Source: Chloroflexota bacterium
GTDB taxonomy: Bacteria > Chloroflexota > Dehalococcoidia > UBA2979
Assembly: GCA_027592975.1 (NCBI GenBank)
Contig: JAQCJS010000026.1
Coordinates: 1-9,209 of the forward strand
Direction of reading: 5' to 3'
Length of the DNA: 9,209 nucleotides
The notes below the pieces were generated by a model. The model saw only the letters and a program-made list of their open reading frames with translations, had not been told where the DNA came from and searched no databases. The translations under genes and the position numbers were made by a program. This document shows positions 1-5,578 of this stretch, piece by piece; the stretch's first letter is position 1; each line of letters begins with the position of its first letter.

Positions 1-993
1 GGGCAGGAAGCGCCGGCCGCCCTCCAGGAACTTCGCGCGCCATTCGGGCGTCTCCAGGTGCCGGTAGTCCATCGGGTCGTCCTCGGCGATCCACTCGGTC
101 GAGGGGCCCAGGTGGACGCCGCCCTCCGGGTCGACGGTCAGGTGCACGCCCAGCCCGCCGGCCTGGTGCTCCGGCAGCGGGTACACCGGCCGCGTGACAA
201 GGCGCGCCACCACCGGGTCCACGATGTCGTAGTAGCGCCCCGCGTTCGCGCGCTGACGCATCACGGGCACCTCGATCTCCCCGAGTGCGCCGTCCGCGAT
301 CCGGCCGCCATCGAGCGGGTAGCCGAGCATGACGGCGACATCCGCCGCGCGGTGGCCGGCGCTGTTCACCAGTGCCGCGCAGCGCAGCGTCGATTGGGCG
401 CCGTCCGCGTCCCGCACGCCGATCGCGAAGCCCCCGGGGACGCGCTCGATCGAGATGACCTCGTGCCGGTACGCCACCAGCGTGCCGTGCGCGACCGCCT
501 CCGCCTCGTACGACCGCGCAAGGGCGTAGTTGTCGACCACGCCGGTGCTGGGCGACCAGATCGCCTCCAGCGTGGGGATGTGCGGCTCCAGCTCGCGGGC
601 GCGGGCGCCGGTGATGCGCTCCACGTCGCGCACCGCGTTCGCCACGGCCTGCCGGTAGACCTCGTCCAGCCCGGGGCGCTCCTCCTCCGACAGCGCGACG
701 ATGATCTTGCCGGTGCGTCGAACGGGGACGGCGTGCGCCTCCGCCCACTCGTAGATGCGCGGGTTGCCCTCCCAGCACAGCCGGTGCTTGAGCGACCCCG
801 TCGGGTAATAGATGGAGGCATGCACGACGCCGCTGTTGTGCGAGGACGTCTCGCGCGCCATGCCCTCGTGCCGTTCGAGCACGAGGGCGGCGCGGCCGTC
901 CCGCGCGAGCCGCTGCGCGACGGCGAGCCCGATCGCCCCCGCGCCGATCACCACGACCTCGGCGTCCAGGTCGCCCGGAGTCGGCCCGGTCAT
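1..993 (-). CDS. FAD-dependent oxidoreductase, L-2-hydroxyglutarate oxidase-like (C-terminus cut by window edge)
   Basis: Frame read on the minus strand from ATG at 993 and still open at base 1, giving 331 residues; relatives have about 370-420, so only the C-terminal end is missing. A dinucleotide-binding motif GAGAIG lies at residues 17-22 after a beta strand (EVVVI), and the acidic end of the next strand is E40. The stretch HNSGVVHASIYYPTGSLK (52-69) and the later PVYPLPE (269-275) and GVHLT (282-286) are typical of the L2HGDH/LhgO branch of the DAO family, which oxidises 2-hydroxy acids, classically L-2-hydroxyglutarate to 2-oxoglutarate, using FAD. The family is what I recognise; the substrate is inferred. 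Its ATG overlaps the stop of the upstream nucleotidyltransferase gene (ATGA at 990-993), so the two are translationally coupled. A glycine/sarcosine-type oxidase of the same fold is the main alternative. Confidence 0.85.
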   Translation of the reverse strand, partial: MTGPTPGDLDAEVVVIGAGAIGLAVAQRLARDGRAALVLERHEGMARETSSHNSGVVHASIYYPTGSLKHRLCWEGNPRIYEWAEAHAVPVRRTGKIIVALSEEERPGLDEVYRQAVANAVRDVERITGARARELEPHIPTLEAIWSPSTGVVDNYALARSYEAEAVAHGTLVAYRHEVISIERVPGGFAIGVRDADGAQSTLRCAALVNSAGHRAADVAVMLGYPLDGGRIADGALGEIEVPVMRQRANAGRYYDIVDPVVARLVTRPVYPLPEHQAGGLGVHLTVDPEGGVHLGPSTEWIAEDDPMDYRHLETPEWRAKFLEGGRRFLP

Positions 994-1916
994 GCGGACG
1001 CCACCTGCCCGTCGCCGGTCACGACGACGTGCGCTGCCTGCACACCCTCGATGCGCGCGCCGGGGGCCACGAGCGCGTGCGAAAGCGTGCAGCGGCGCAG
1101 CACCGCGCCCGCGCCCACCACCACGTTGGGGCCCAGCGTGCAGTCCTCGACCGTGGCATCCGCGGCGACCAGGCTCTCCCGCTCGCCGAGGAGCGCGCCC
1201 TGCGTGCTCACCAGCGCGGCCAGCGTCCCCGCATCCAGCCAATCGCCCGCGAACACGCTGCCGCCCATGGGACGGCCCTGCTCGTGCAGCACGGAGAGCG
1301 TGCCGGACAGCTCCACCTCGCCGCGCGGGCTGACCATCGGGTGCGTGCGCATCTCCGCAACGACCTCCGGCGCGACCATCCAGAGGCCCACCAGCGCGAG
1401 GTTGGAGCGCGGCGCGGCGGGCTTCTCCTCCAGGTGCAGCACGCGGTCGCCCTCCAGCACGACGATGCCCATCTCCTTCGGCCGGTCGGTCTCGTGCAGC
1501 ACGAACCAGGCGTCGTACCCGGACGCCATGAACGCCTCCACGTGCGGCCGCAGATCCCCGCGCAGGATGGTGTCCACGGCGGCGACGACGACGTGCCGGC
1601 CGTCCAGGGCGTCCCCGGCGCTGGTCATCGCATCGCCAGAGCCCTTCGGCTCGTGCTGGACGGCGACGGTCACAGTGACGCCGGGCGGGGCGGCCTCGAT
1701 CGCGGCGGGGCCGGTGCGCTCGTCGCTCGGCCCGACCACCACCACGATCTCGCGCAGCCCGGCCGCCGCGAGGAGATCCATGGAGTAGGCGATCAGCGGG
1801 CGGTTGAGCAGGGGGATGAGCGACTTCGGCATGTCCTCCGACAGGGGGCGCAGCCGGGTGGCGCGCCCGCCGGTCAGGATCACGCCGAGGGGCGGATGAG
1901 TCGCTTGCTGGGTCAT
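990..1916 (-). CDS. Sugar-1-phosphate nucleotidyltransferase (NTP_transferase family)
   Basis: 308 residues. The N-terminal nucleotide-binding signature LTGGRATRLRPLS (14-26) is followed by the PKSLIPLLNRP segment (30-40), with the lysine expected to contact phosphate. EEKP at 163-166 and GDWLDAGT at 224-231 are the later sugar/metal-site motifs of the glucose-1-phosphate thymidylyl/uridylyl and mannose-1-phosphate guanylyltransferase superfamily. Residues 245-300 look like a short left-handed beta-helix tail (alternating V/A with 'LGPNVVVGAGAVL'). The enzyme joins a sugar-1-phosphate to an NTP with release of pyrophosphate, feeding cell-envelope or glycan synthesis. The usual GDxx strand end reads AAVDTIL (112-118), so the metal-binding Asp is probably D115. 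Base and sugar specificity cannot be read from sequence. I see neither an SD nor a TAnnnT box ahead of the ATG, so the promoter in the 128-base divergent gap remains unlocated. Confidence 0.88.
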   Translation of the reverse strand: MTQQATHPPLGVILTGGRATRLRPLSEDMPKSLIPLLNRPLIAYSMDLLAAAGLREIVVVVGPSDERTGPAAIEAAPPGVTVTVAVQHEPKGSGDAMTSAGDALDGRHVVVAAVDTILRGDLRPHVEAFMASGYDAWFVLHETDRPKEMGIVVLEGDRVLHLEEKPAAPRSNLALVGLWMVAPEVVAEMRTHPMVSPRGEVELSGTLSVLHEQGRPMGGSVFAGDWLDAGTLAALVSTQGALLGERESLVAADATVEDCTLGPNVVVGAGAVLRRCTLSHALVAPGARIEGVQAAHVVVTGDGQVASA

Positions 1917-2032
1917 GCGGGCGCTCCGATCGCGGTCTGCCGCACGCGCGGGCGCGAGGGCCTGAGGCTCATCGTCCTGATCATGCGCGATCGCGAGGTC
2001 TCCCGGAAAGCCCGCGGTACGCCAGTCGCCCC

Positions 2033-2038
2033 TACAAT
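2033..2038 (+). promoter_or_regulatory. Putative -10 box (TACAAT) for a leaderless ClpS-like mRNA
   Basis: TACAAT matches the sigma-70 -10 consensus at five of six positions and ends 6 bases before the GTG at 2045. This spacing places the transcription start at or next to the start codon, so the mRNA would be leaderless. No convincing -35 is seen 16-18 bases upstream. Inference from position and sequence only. Confidence 0.5.
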
Positions 2039-2044
2039 CGGGAG

Positions 2045-2422
2045 GTGCGGCCCACCATCCTCCCTACTGCCACCACGGGCCCGGCCCGCCCACCGACCCC
2101 GGTCGTCTTCCCCACGGAGGTCGAGGAGCCGTCGCATCAGACCGCCCGCCTGTGGCGCCTCGTGCTCATGGACGACGACGACCATTCGTACGAGTACGTG
2201 ATCGAGATGCTGGGCGCGGTCTTCGGCTACGGGCGGGAGAAGTCGTTCGCTCTCGCGCGGATCGTGGACACGCAGGGCCGCGTGACGCTGATGACCGGCG
2301 AGAAGGCGGCGTGCGAGGCGAAGCAGGGGCAGGTCCACGCCTACGGCGCCGACCCGCGCATCCCCCACTGCAAGGGCTCCATGTCCGCCATCGTCGAGGA
2401 AGCCGACACGCCCGCCGCGTGA
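2045..2422 (+). CDS. ClpS-like ATP-dependent Clp protease adaptor, atypical DDDD type
   Basis: 125 residues starting at GTG. A Pro/Thr-rich tail (1-34) precedes a ClpS core: WRLVLMDDDDHSYEYVIEML (37-56), then FGYGREKSF (60-68), DTQGR (75-79) and a C-terminal piece ending CKGSMSAIVE (109-118). Canonical ClpS has NDDxTPMxFV where this protein has DDDDHSYEYV, and HxxG where this one has DTQG; the spacing of helices and strands is kept. ClpS delivers N-degron substrates to ClpA or ClpC and alters their specificity. The divergent ligand-pocket residues suggest different substrates or a different partner. GTG 2045 is chosen because a TACAAT box lies 6 bases ahead; GTG 2162 or ATG 2168 would cut into the first core strand. 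No Clp ATPase gene is in the window. The gene has its own promoter and is divergent from the nucleotidyltransferase. Confidence 0.78.
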   Translation: MRPTILPTATTGPARPPTPVVFPTEVEEPSHQTARLWRLVLMDDDDHSYEYVIEMLGAVFGYGREKSFALARIVDTQGRVTLMTGEKAACEAKQGQVHAYGADPRIPHCKGSMSAIVEEADTPAA

Positions 2423-2500
2423 GGTGGGGCGCTCCGCCATGACGCGCACCCTCGGTGCTGCCGCTGATACGAGGACGCCCGCGACTCGCTACCGCTCCGG

Positions 2501-2540
2501 CCCCCTCGCCCCGTTCGGGGAGAGGGCTGGGGTGCGGGCC
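2501..2540. repeat. REP-like GC-rich hairpin in convergent intergenic gap
   Basis: The 159-base gap 2423-2581 between two convergent genes holds no gene I can support. Its centre has an imperfect inverted repeat: 2503-2507 (CCCTC) pairs with 2522-2526 (GAGGG) and 2509-2512 (CCCC) with 2517-2520 (GGGG), with one G/A mismatch and a GTTC loop. The following bases GAGAGGGCTGGGGTGCGGG resemble the widespread bacterial REP-type repeat whose translation gives HPSPLP...GEG strings. It could also act as a two-way transcription stop for the flanking genes, although no T-run follows. Only one copy is in the window, so repeat status is inferred from resemblance. Confidence 0.55.
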
Positions 2541-2581
2541 TCCGCCTCGGCAGCCCGTGGAGGCCCTTGCGCCTCCTCCCC

Positions 2582-3208
2582 CTACGCCTCCGGGAAGAGC
2601 GCCGGGAGCGGGAGCATCTCGCCGTTGAGCGAGTGGGCGACCATGCGGCGCTCGTGCAGTTCCAGGTGGCGCGGGACGGTGGGGTTCGGGGAGCCCATGG
2701 TGTGGCCGAGGGAGATGATCTCGGCGTGCAGGCGGTTCGGCGTCAGATCCAGCAGCGCGACGGTGCCCAGGCGGAACTCCTTGTGATGCGGCAGCGTGGG
2801 ACTGCCGGAGTTGATCACCACCACGCCGTCCCGGTACTCCAGGCGCTCGACGTGGGTGTCGCCGCCGATCAGCACATCCACCCGCTCCCCGCCCAGCGCG
2901 CGCTCCAGCAGCACCGGCACCGGCCGATCCTCCGGCCGCAGCTCGTGCACCATGCCGATGCGCCACCCCTCGATATCGAGGATCTGGCGCTTCTCCATGC
3001 GCGGGTCGGTGAAGTCGTCGTTGTTGCCCTGCGCCACGACCACGGGGGCGAACTGCTCACACCAGTCCAGGACGAACGGGCGCACCACGTCCCCCCCGTG
3101 CAGGATCAGATCCGCCCCCGCCAGGAAGGCGGCCAACTGCGGGCCCAGCTCGTCCGGGGTGCGGATGAGCGAGGGGAGGTGGGTGTCCGAGATCAGGGCG
3201 ACGCGCAT
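2582..3208 (-). CDS. Metallophosphoesterase, YfcE/MJ0936 family
   Basis: 208 residues from ATG at 3208. Calcineurin-like metal motifs appear in order: DTH (8-10), GGD (38-40), GNND (61-64; usually GNHD/E), VHE (87-89) and GGDTH (115-119; usually GHTH). The length of about 200 residues and NSGSPTLP (133-140) fit the single-domain Metallophos_2 phosphodiesterases, which use two metal ions to hydrolyse phosphodiesters; the physiological substrate is unknown. The frame stays open upstream to 3367, but MRVALISDTH is the normal family N-terminus and a TAGCGT box lies 7 bases ahead of this ATG, so I take 3208. Odd point: the first His of GHTH is Asp (D117), a possible change in one metal ligand. It converges on the ClpS-like gene and diverges from the thiolase gene. 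Confidence 0.9.
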   Translation of the reverse strand: MRVALISDTHLPSLIRTPDELGPQLAAFLAGADLILHGGDVVRPFVLDWCEQFAPVVVAQGNNDDFTDPRMEKRQILDIEGWRIGMVHELRPEDRPVPVLLERALGGERVDVLIGGDTHVERLEYRDGVVVINSGSPTLPHHKEFRLGTVALLDLTPNRLHAEIISLGHTMGSPNPTVPRHLELHERRMVAHSLNGEMLPLPALFPEA

Positions 3209-3215
3209 GGCCGGG

Positions 3216-3221
3216 ACGCTA
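3216..3221 (-). promoter_or_regulatory. Putative -10 box (TAGCGT) for the phosphoesterase
   Basis: On the minus strand TAGCGT ends 7 bases before the ATG at 3208, the spacing of a leaderless transcript. No SD is visible before this ATG. A poor -35 candidate (TTGCTG) lies 17 bases further upstream. The GTGCC/GGCAC palindrome at 3225-3238 falls between these two elements. Confidence 0.42.
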
Positions 3222-3224
3222 GCG

Positions 3225-3238
3225 CGTGCCTCCCGGCA
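3225..3238. repeat. Short palindrome GTGCC-TCCC-GGCAC in divergent promoter region
   Basis: A perfect 5-base inverted repeat with a 4-base centre, inside the -35/-10 spacer of the phosphoesterase promoter. A second perfect palindrome, CCGGCGCCGG, lies at 3279-3288 inside the spacer of the thiolase promoter. Both are in operator-like places, but short GC palindromes also arise by chance in such DNA. Confidence 0.3.
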
Positions 3239-3268
3239 CAGCAAGCAACCGGGGGATAACTCGAGTGT

Positions 3269-3298
3269 TTGACGCCCTCCGGCGCCGGGGCGTAGAAC
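3269..3298 (+). promoter_or_regulatory. Sigma-70-type promoter of the thiolase/DUF35 operon
   Basis: TTGACG at 3269-3274 (five of six to consensus) and TAGAAC at 3293-3298 are separated by 18 bases. Transcription would start near 3305, leaving a leader of about 46 bases with an SD (GAGGGAG, 3338-3344) 6 bases before the ATG at 3351. It is the only promoter in the window with both elements recognisable. The CCGGCGCCGG palindrome at 3279-3288 occupies its spacer. Confidence 0.6.
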
Positions 3299-3307
3299 CG
3301 GCGCGCA

Positions 3308-3338
3308 GCGTCCGGCATGGACGCCGGGCGACCGGACG
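3308..3338 (+). promoter_or_regulatory. Thiolase mRNA leader with two mutually exclusive hairpins
   Basis: Pairing A: GCGTCC (3308-3313) with GGACGC (3319-3324), loop of 5. Pairing B: CGTCCGG (3309-3315) with CCGGACG (3332-3338), whose 3' arm abuts the SD starting at 3338. The same left arm is used in both, so only one can form. This could modulate translation, or be chance in GC-rich DNA. Confidence 0.3.
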
Positions 3339-3350
3339 AGGGAGAAGCGC

Positions 3351-4532
3351 ATGAACCAGGCTCGCAACGCAGCGATCGTCGGCCTCTACGAATGGCCGAA
3401 GCGGGTCGACCCGGACGTCTCCGCCATGGAGATCAAGGCGCTCTCCATCTCCCGCGCGCTGGCAGACGCCGGCCTCAAGTGGAGCGACGTGGACGGGATC
3501 TACGACGCGAACGACGGCGACGGCGGCGGCGGGCTGGGGCTCGCGCCCTACCTCGGCTTCCACCCACGCATCATCGACACCACCTCGGTGGCCGGCTCCT
3601 CGTACGAGTTCCAGGTCGCCCGCGCGCTGCGCGACATCGCCGCAGGCCGCGTGAACGTCGCGGTGCTGTCGTACGGGTCGAAGGCGGCGAGCCAGCGCAT
3701 CCCGATCGGCACCGGGGGCCCGCGCAGCGCGGGCAACTGGCAGGCGAACATGGAGAACCCCTACGGCTCCACGCTGATCTCGAACTACGCGATGGTCGCG
3801 ATGCGCCACATGCACGAGTACGGCACGAAGTCCGAGCAGCTCGCGGAGATCGCCGTCACCACCCGTGCGCACGCCATGCGCAACCCGCAGGCCGTACAGG
3901 CGATGCAGGATCTCCAGTTCATGAACATCCGCGAGATCACCGTGGACGACGTGATGGAGTCGCGCGTGATCGCCGATCCGCTCCACCTCCTCGAATGCTG
4001 CATGGTGAGCGACGGCGGCGGCGCGCTGGTGCTGGCCAGCCCGGAGATCGCGCGCACCACGAAGAAGAAGCCGGTGTGGGTCATCGGCTGTGGCGAGGCG
4101 ATCCAGTACCGGCGCAACGGCGGCGACATCACCGTCAGCGCCGCCGCGCAGAGCGCCCCGCGCGCCTTCGCGGAGGCGCAGGTCACGCCGGACGAGATCG
4201 ACATCGCGATGATCTACGACTCCTTCACGATCACCGTCGCGATGCTGCTGGAGGACGTGGGCTTCTGCAAGAAGGGCGAGGTCGGCGACTTCGTCTCGGG
4301 GCAGAACCTGCGGTGGGACCGCCCCGGCCTCACGCTGAACACGGACGGCGGCGGACTGTCCAGCAACCACCCCGGCATGCGCGGGCTGTTCCTGCTGCTG
4401 GAGGCGACGCGACAGCTACGCGGCGAATCCACCTCCCAGGTCGAGGGGGCGAAGCTCGCCCTCGCCCATGGGAACGGCGGCCTGCTGGGGGGGACGCACA
4501 CGGGCGGCACCGTCGTCCTCGCCGCCGACTAG
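3351..4532 (+). CDS. Thiolase-fold protein (lipid-transfer/acetyl-CoA acetyltransferase-like) lacking the nucleophilic Cys
   Basis: 393 residues, the usual length for SCP2-type thiolases, with an SD (GAGGGAG) 6 bases ahead. An N-terminal thiolase core is visible with the nucleophile loop TTSVAGSS (77-84). By comparison with the SCP2-thiolase loop NCATGS, the catalytic Cys position is Ser79. The C-terminal half has YDSFT (289-293), NTDGGGLSSNHPG (330-342), retaining the GHP-type His at H340, and a glycine-rich end (373-386). Bona fide thiolases need that Cys for acyl transfer; homologues without it, such as Ltp2, work with a DUF35 protein as CoA-ester aldolases. The next gene, 45 bases downstream, is a DUF35 protein, which supports such a complex. 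The substrate is unknown. It heads the operon behind a recognisable sigma-70 promoter. Confidence 0.85.
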   Translation: MNQARNAAIVGLYEWPKRVDPDVSAMEIKALSISRALADAGLKWSDVDGIYDANDGDGGGGLGLAPYLGFHPRIIDTTSVAGSSYEFQVARALRDIAAGRVNVAVLSYGSKAASQRIPIGTGGPRSAGNWQANMENPYGSTLISNYAMVAMRHMHEYGTKSEQLAEIAVTTRAHAMRNPQAVQAMQDLQFMNIREITVDDVMESRVIADPLHLLECCMVSDGGGALVLASPEIARTTKKKPVWVIGCGEAIQYRRNGGDITVSAAAQSAPRAFAEAQVTPDEIDIAMIYDSFTITVAMLLEDVGFCKKGEVGDFVSGQNLRWDRPGLTLNTDGGGLSSNHPGMRGLFLLLEATRQLRGESTSQVEGAKLALAHGNGGLLGGTHTGGTVVLAAD

Positions 4533-4577
4533 CGCGCCACCTCGACGCCTCCGAACCACGCACGAAAGGACCGAGCG

Positions 4578-4991
4578 ATGCCGAACCGACCGCAGCCGAT
4601 CTTCCCCGAGCACGACACGCAGCCGTTCTGGGACGCCATCAAGGATCAGCAGCTGACCTACCAGGTCTGCCAGGACTGCGACAGCGTGGTCTTCACGCCG
4701 CGCGCGCACTGCACCGACTGCGGCTCGGAGCGCCTGGACCGCCGCGTCTCGAAGGGCGCGGGGACGATCTACACGTACTCCGTCGGCCGCCAGAACCGCG
4801 TCCCGGCGTTCGCGGAGCTCGGTGCCTACGCCGTCGCCTACGTCGACCTGGACGAGGGCTTCCGCATGCTCACGAACATCGTCGGCGTCGCCGACCCGAC
4901 GAAGGACATCAAGATCGGCCAGCGCGTCCAGGTGGAGTTCGAGGCACAGGACTCGGGCGAGTACCCGATCCCGGTCTTCCGCCCCATCTAA
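4578..4991 (+). CDS. DUF35 zinc-ribbon/OB-fold protein, probable thiolase partner
   Basis: 137 residues. An N-terminal helix with QPFWDAI (15-21) leads to a rubredoxin-like zinc ribbon with C31-x2-C34 and C45-x2-C48, then an OB-fold domain (about 60-130) starting GAGTIYTYSV and containing LTNIVG. This is the complete DUF35 (OB_aCoA_assoc) architecture. Such proteins bind acyl-CoA and form stable complexes with Cys-less thiolase-fold aldolases, with acyl-CoA hydratases, or with thiolase/HMG-CoA synthase in archaea. Its position right after the thiolase-fold gene makes a heteromeric complex likely. An AAAGGA SD-like run lies 7-8 bases before the ATG, and no separate promoter is evident, so I infer co-transcription with the thiolase gene. 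Confidence 0.92.
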   Translation: MPNRPQPIFPEHDTQPFWDAIKDQQLTYQVCQDCDSVVFTPRAHCTDCGSERLDRRVSKGAGTIYTYSVGRQNRVPAFAELGAYAVAYVDLDEGFRMLTNIVGVADPTKDIKIGQRVQVEFEAQDSGEYPIPVFRPI

Positions 4992-5013
4992 CCCTGCTCG
5001 GCGCCGGATGCTG

Positions 5014-5019
5014 TAGATT
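5014..5019 (+). promoter_or_regulatory. Putative -10 box (TAGATT) for the DUF1761 gene
   Basis: TAGATT lies in the 84-base gap after DUF35. It would start transcription near 5026, where the leader's 8-base stem begins. No clear -35 is seen, so read-through from the thiolase operon is also possible. Confidence 0.38.
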
Positions 5020-5024
5020 TCGCC

Positions 5025-5064
5025 CCATCGTGCGTCAGCGGCGGGGCACCGCATGACACGATGG
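5025..5064 (+). promoter_or_regulatory. Leader stem overlapping the ribosome-binding site of the DUF1761 gene
   Basis: CCATCGTG (5025-5032) is perfectly complementary to CACGATGG (5057-5064). The 24-base loop holds a smaller GCGG/CCGC hairpin (5041-5044 with 5049-5052). The 3' arm overlaps the first two bases of the GGAGGAGA SD (5063-5070), so folding could reduce ribosome access. There is no trailing T-run, so it is not a standard terminator. Function is inferred from geometry only. Confidence 0.38.
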
Positions 5065-5075
5065 AGGAGATCCGC

Positions 5076-5480
5076 ATGGCATTCGTGTACCCGGACATCA
5101 ACATCGTTGCGCTGTTCGCCGCGGCGGTCGCGCAGTTCGTCCTGGGGTTCCTCTGGTACGCGCCCATGACCCCGACCGGGGCCGCCTGGGCACGGGAGAT
5201 GAACCTCCCCGCCGACACGAAGCCCGGCGCGGAGATGCTCGCCTTCCCCGTCGCCTCGATCATCGCGGCGTGGGCCGTGTCGATGGCCATCGCGTGGTCG
5301 GGGGCGGCGGGCGTGATGCAGAGCGTGCTGGCCGCGTGGGTGATCGCACTGGCGGTCGGCGGCCAGATCCTCGGCGCGGCCGTCGCGAGCAACGAGCGCT
5401 CGATGACGCTGCTGGTGATCCACCTCGGCTACGTCGCGGTTGGGTACGCGCTGATGGGCGTCATCATCGCCGTCCTGTAG
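5076..5480 (+). CDS. DUF1761 family integral membrane protein
   Basis: 134 residues with four predicted membrane helices: about 9-28, 54-74, 80-104 and 111-134. The first helix ends LGFLWYAP (23-30), followed by W38, matching the GxxWYxP...W pattern of DUF1761 proteins, which have no established function. I chose ATG 5076, not the in-frame ATG at 5061, because a strong SD (GGAGGAGA, 5063-5070) sits 5 bases before it and would be inside the gene otherwise. It lies between the thiolase/DUF35 pair and the acyl-CoA ligase, with its own possible promoter and a structured leader. A role in the adjacent pathway (for example transport) is possible but unsupported. Confidence 0.82.
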   Translation: MAFVYPDINIVALFAAAVAQFVLGFLWYAPMTPTGAAWAREMNLPADTKPGAEMLAFPVASIIAAWAVSMAIAWSGAAGVMQSVLAAWVIALAVGGQILGAAVASNERSMTLLVIHLGYVAVGYALMGVIIAVL

Positions 5481-5481
5481 A

Positions 5482-5494
5482 CCTCGAATCGAGG
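5482..5494. repeat. 13-base palindrome CCTCGA-A-TCGAGG after the DUF1761 gene
   Basis: A perfect 6-base inverted repeat around a single base, starting two bases after the DUF1761 stop codon. As RNA it makes only a small hairpin with no T-run, so a terminator is unlikely; it could be a protein-binding site in the 98-base gap before the acyl-CoA ligase. No convincing promoter for the ligase was found in that gap. Confidence 0.25.
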
Positions 5495-5578
5495 CCGAGC
5501 GACCGCGGGACACCCCGGGGCATGGCTCGTGGCCGCACGCCCCGCTCTTGAGAGACTTGGGCGCATGACGGAGTGCGC

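Noticed and set aside
58..1788. 576-codon open frame on the plus strand opposite the oxidase and nucleotidyltransferase genes
   Set aside because: Low-complexity Arg/Ala/Pro-rich translation with no family motif; it is the antisense shadow of two well-supported genes in GC-rich DNA.
1986..1995. Palindrome CGCGATCGCG in the gap between the nucleotidyltransferase and ClpS-like genes
   Set aside because: It contains the octamer GCGATCGC known as a frequent repeat in cyanobacteria, but a single 10-base GC palindrome is not meaningful here.
3209..3367. N-terminal extension of the phosphoesterase up to 3367
   Set aside because: MRVALISDTH at 3208 is the normal family start; the extension would run across both divergent promoters and into the thiolase gene.
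3219..4370. 383-codon minus-strand open frame opposite the thiolase-fold gene
   Set aside because: Arg/His/Val-rich shadow translation; the plus strand carries clear thiolase motifs with SD and promoter.
5481..5578. Promoter for the acyl-CoA ligase (TTGAGA near 5548)
   Set aside because: No acceptable -10 box lies 16-18 bases downstream, so read-through from upstream is as likely.
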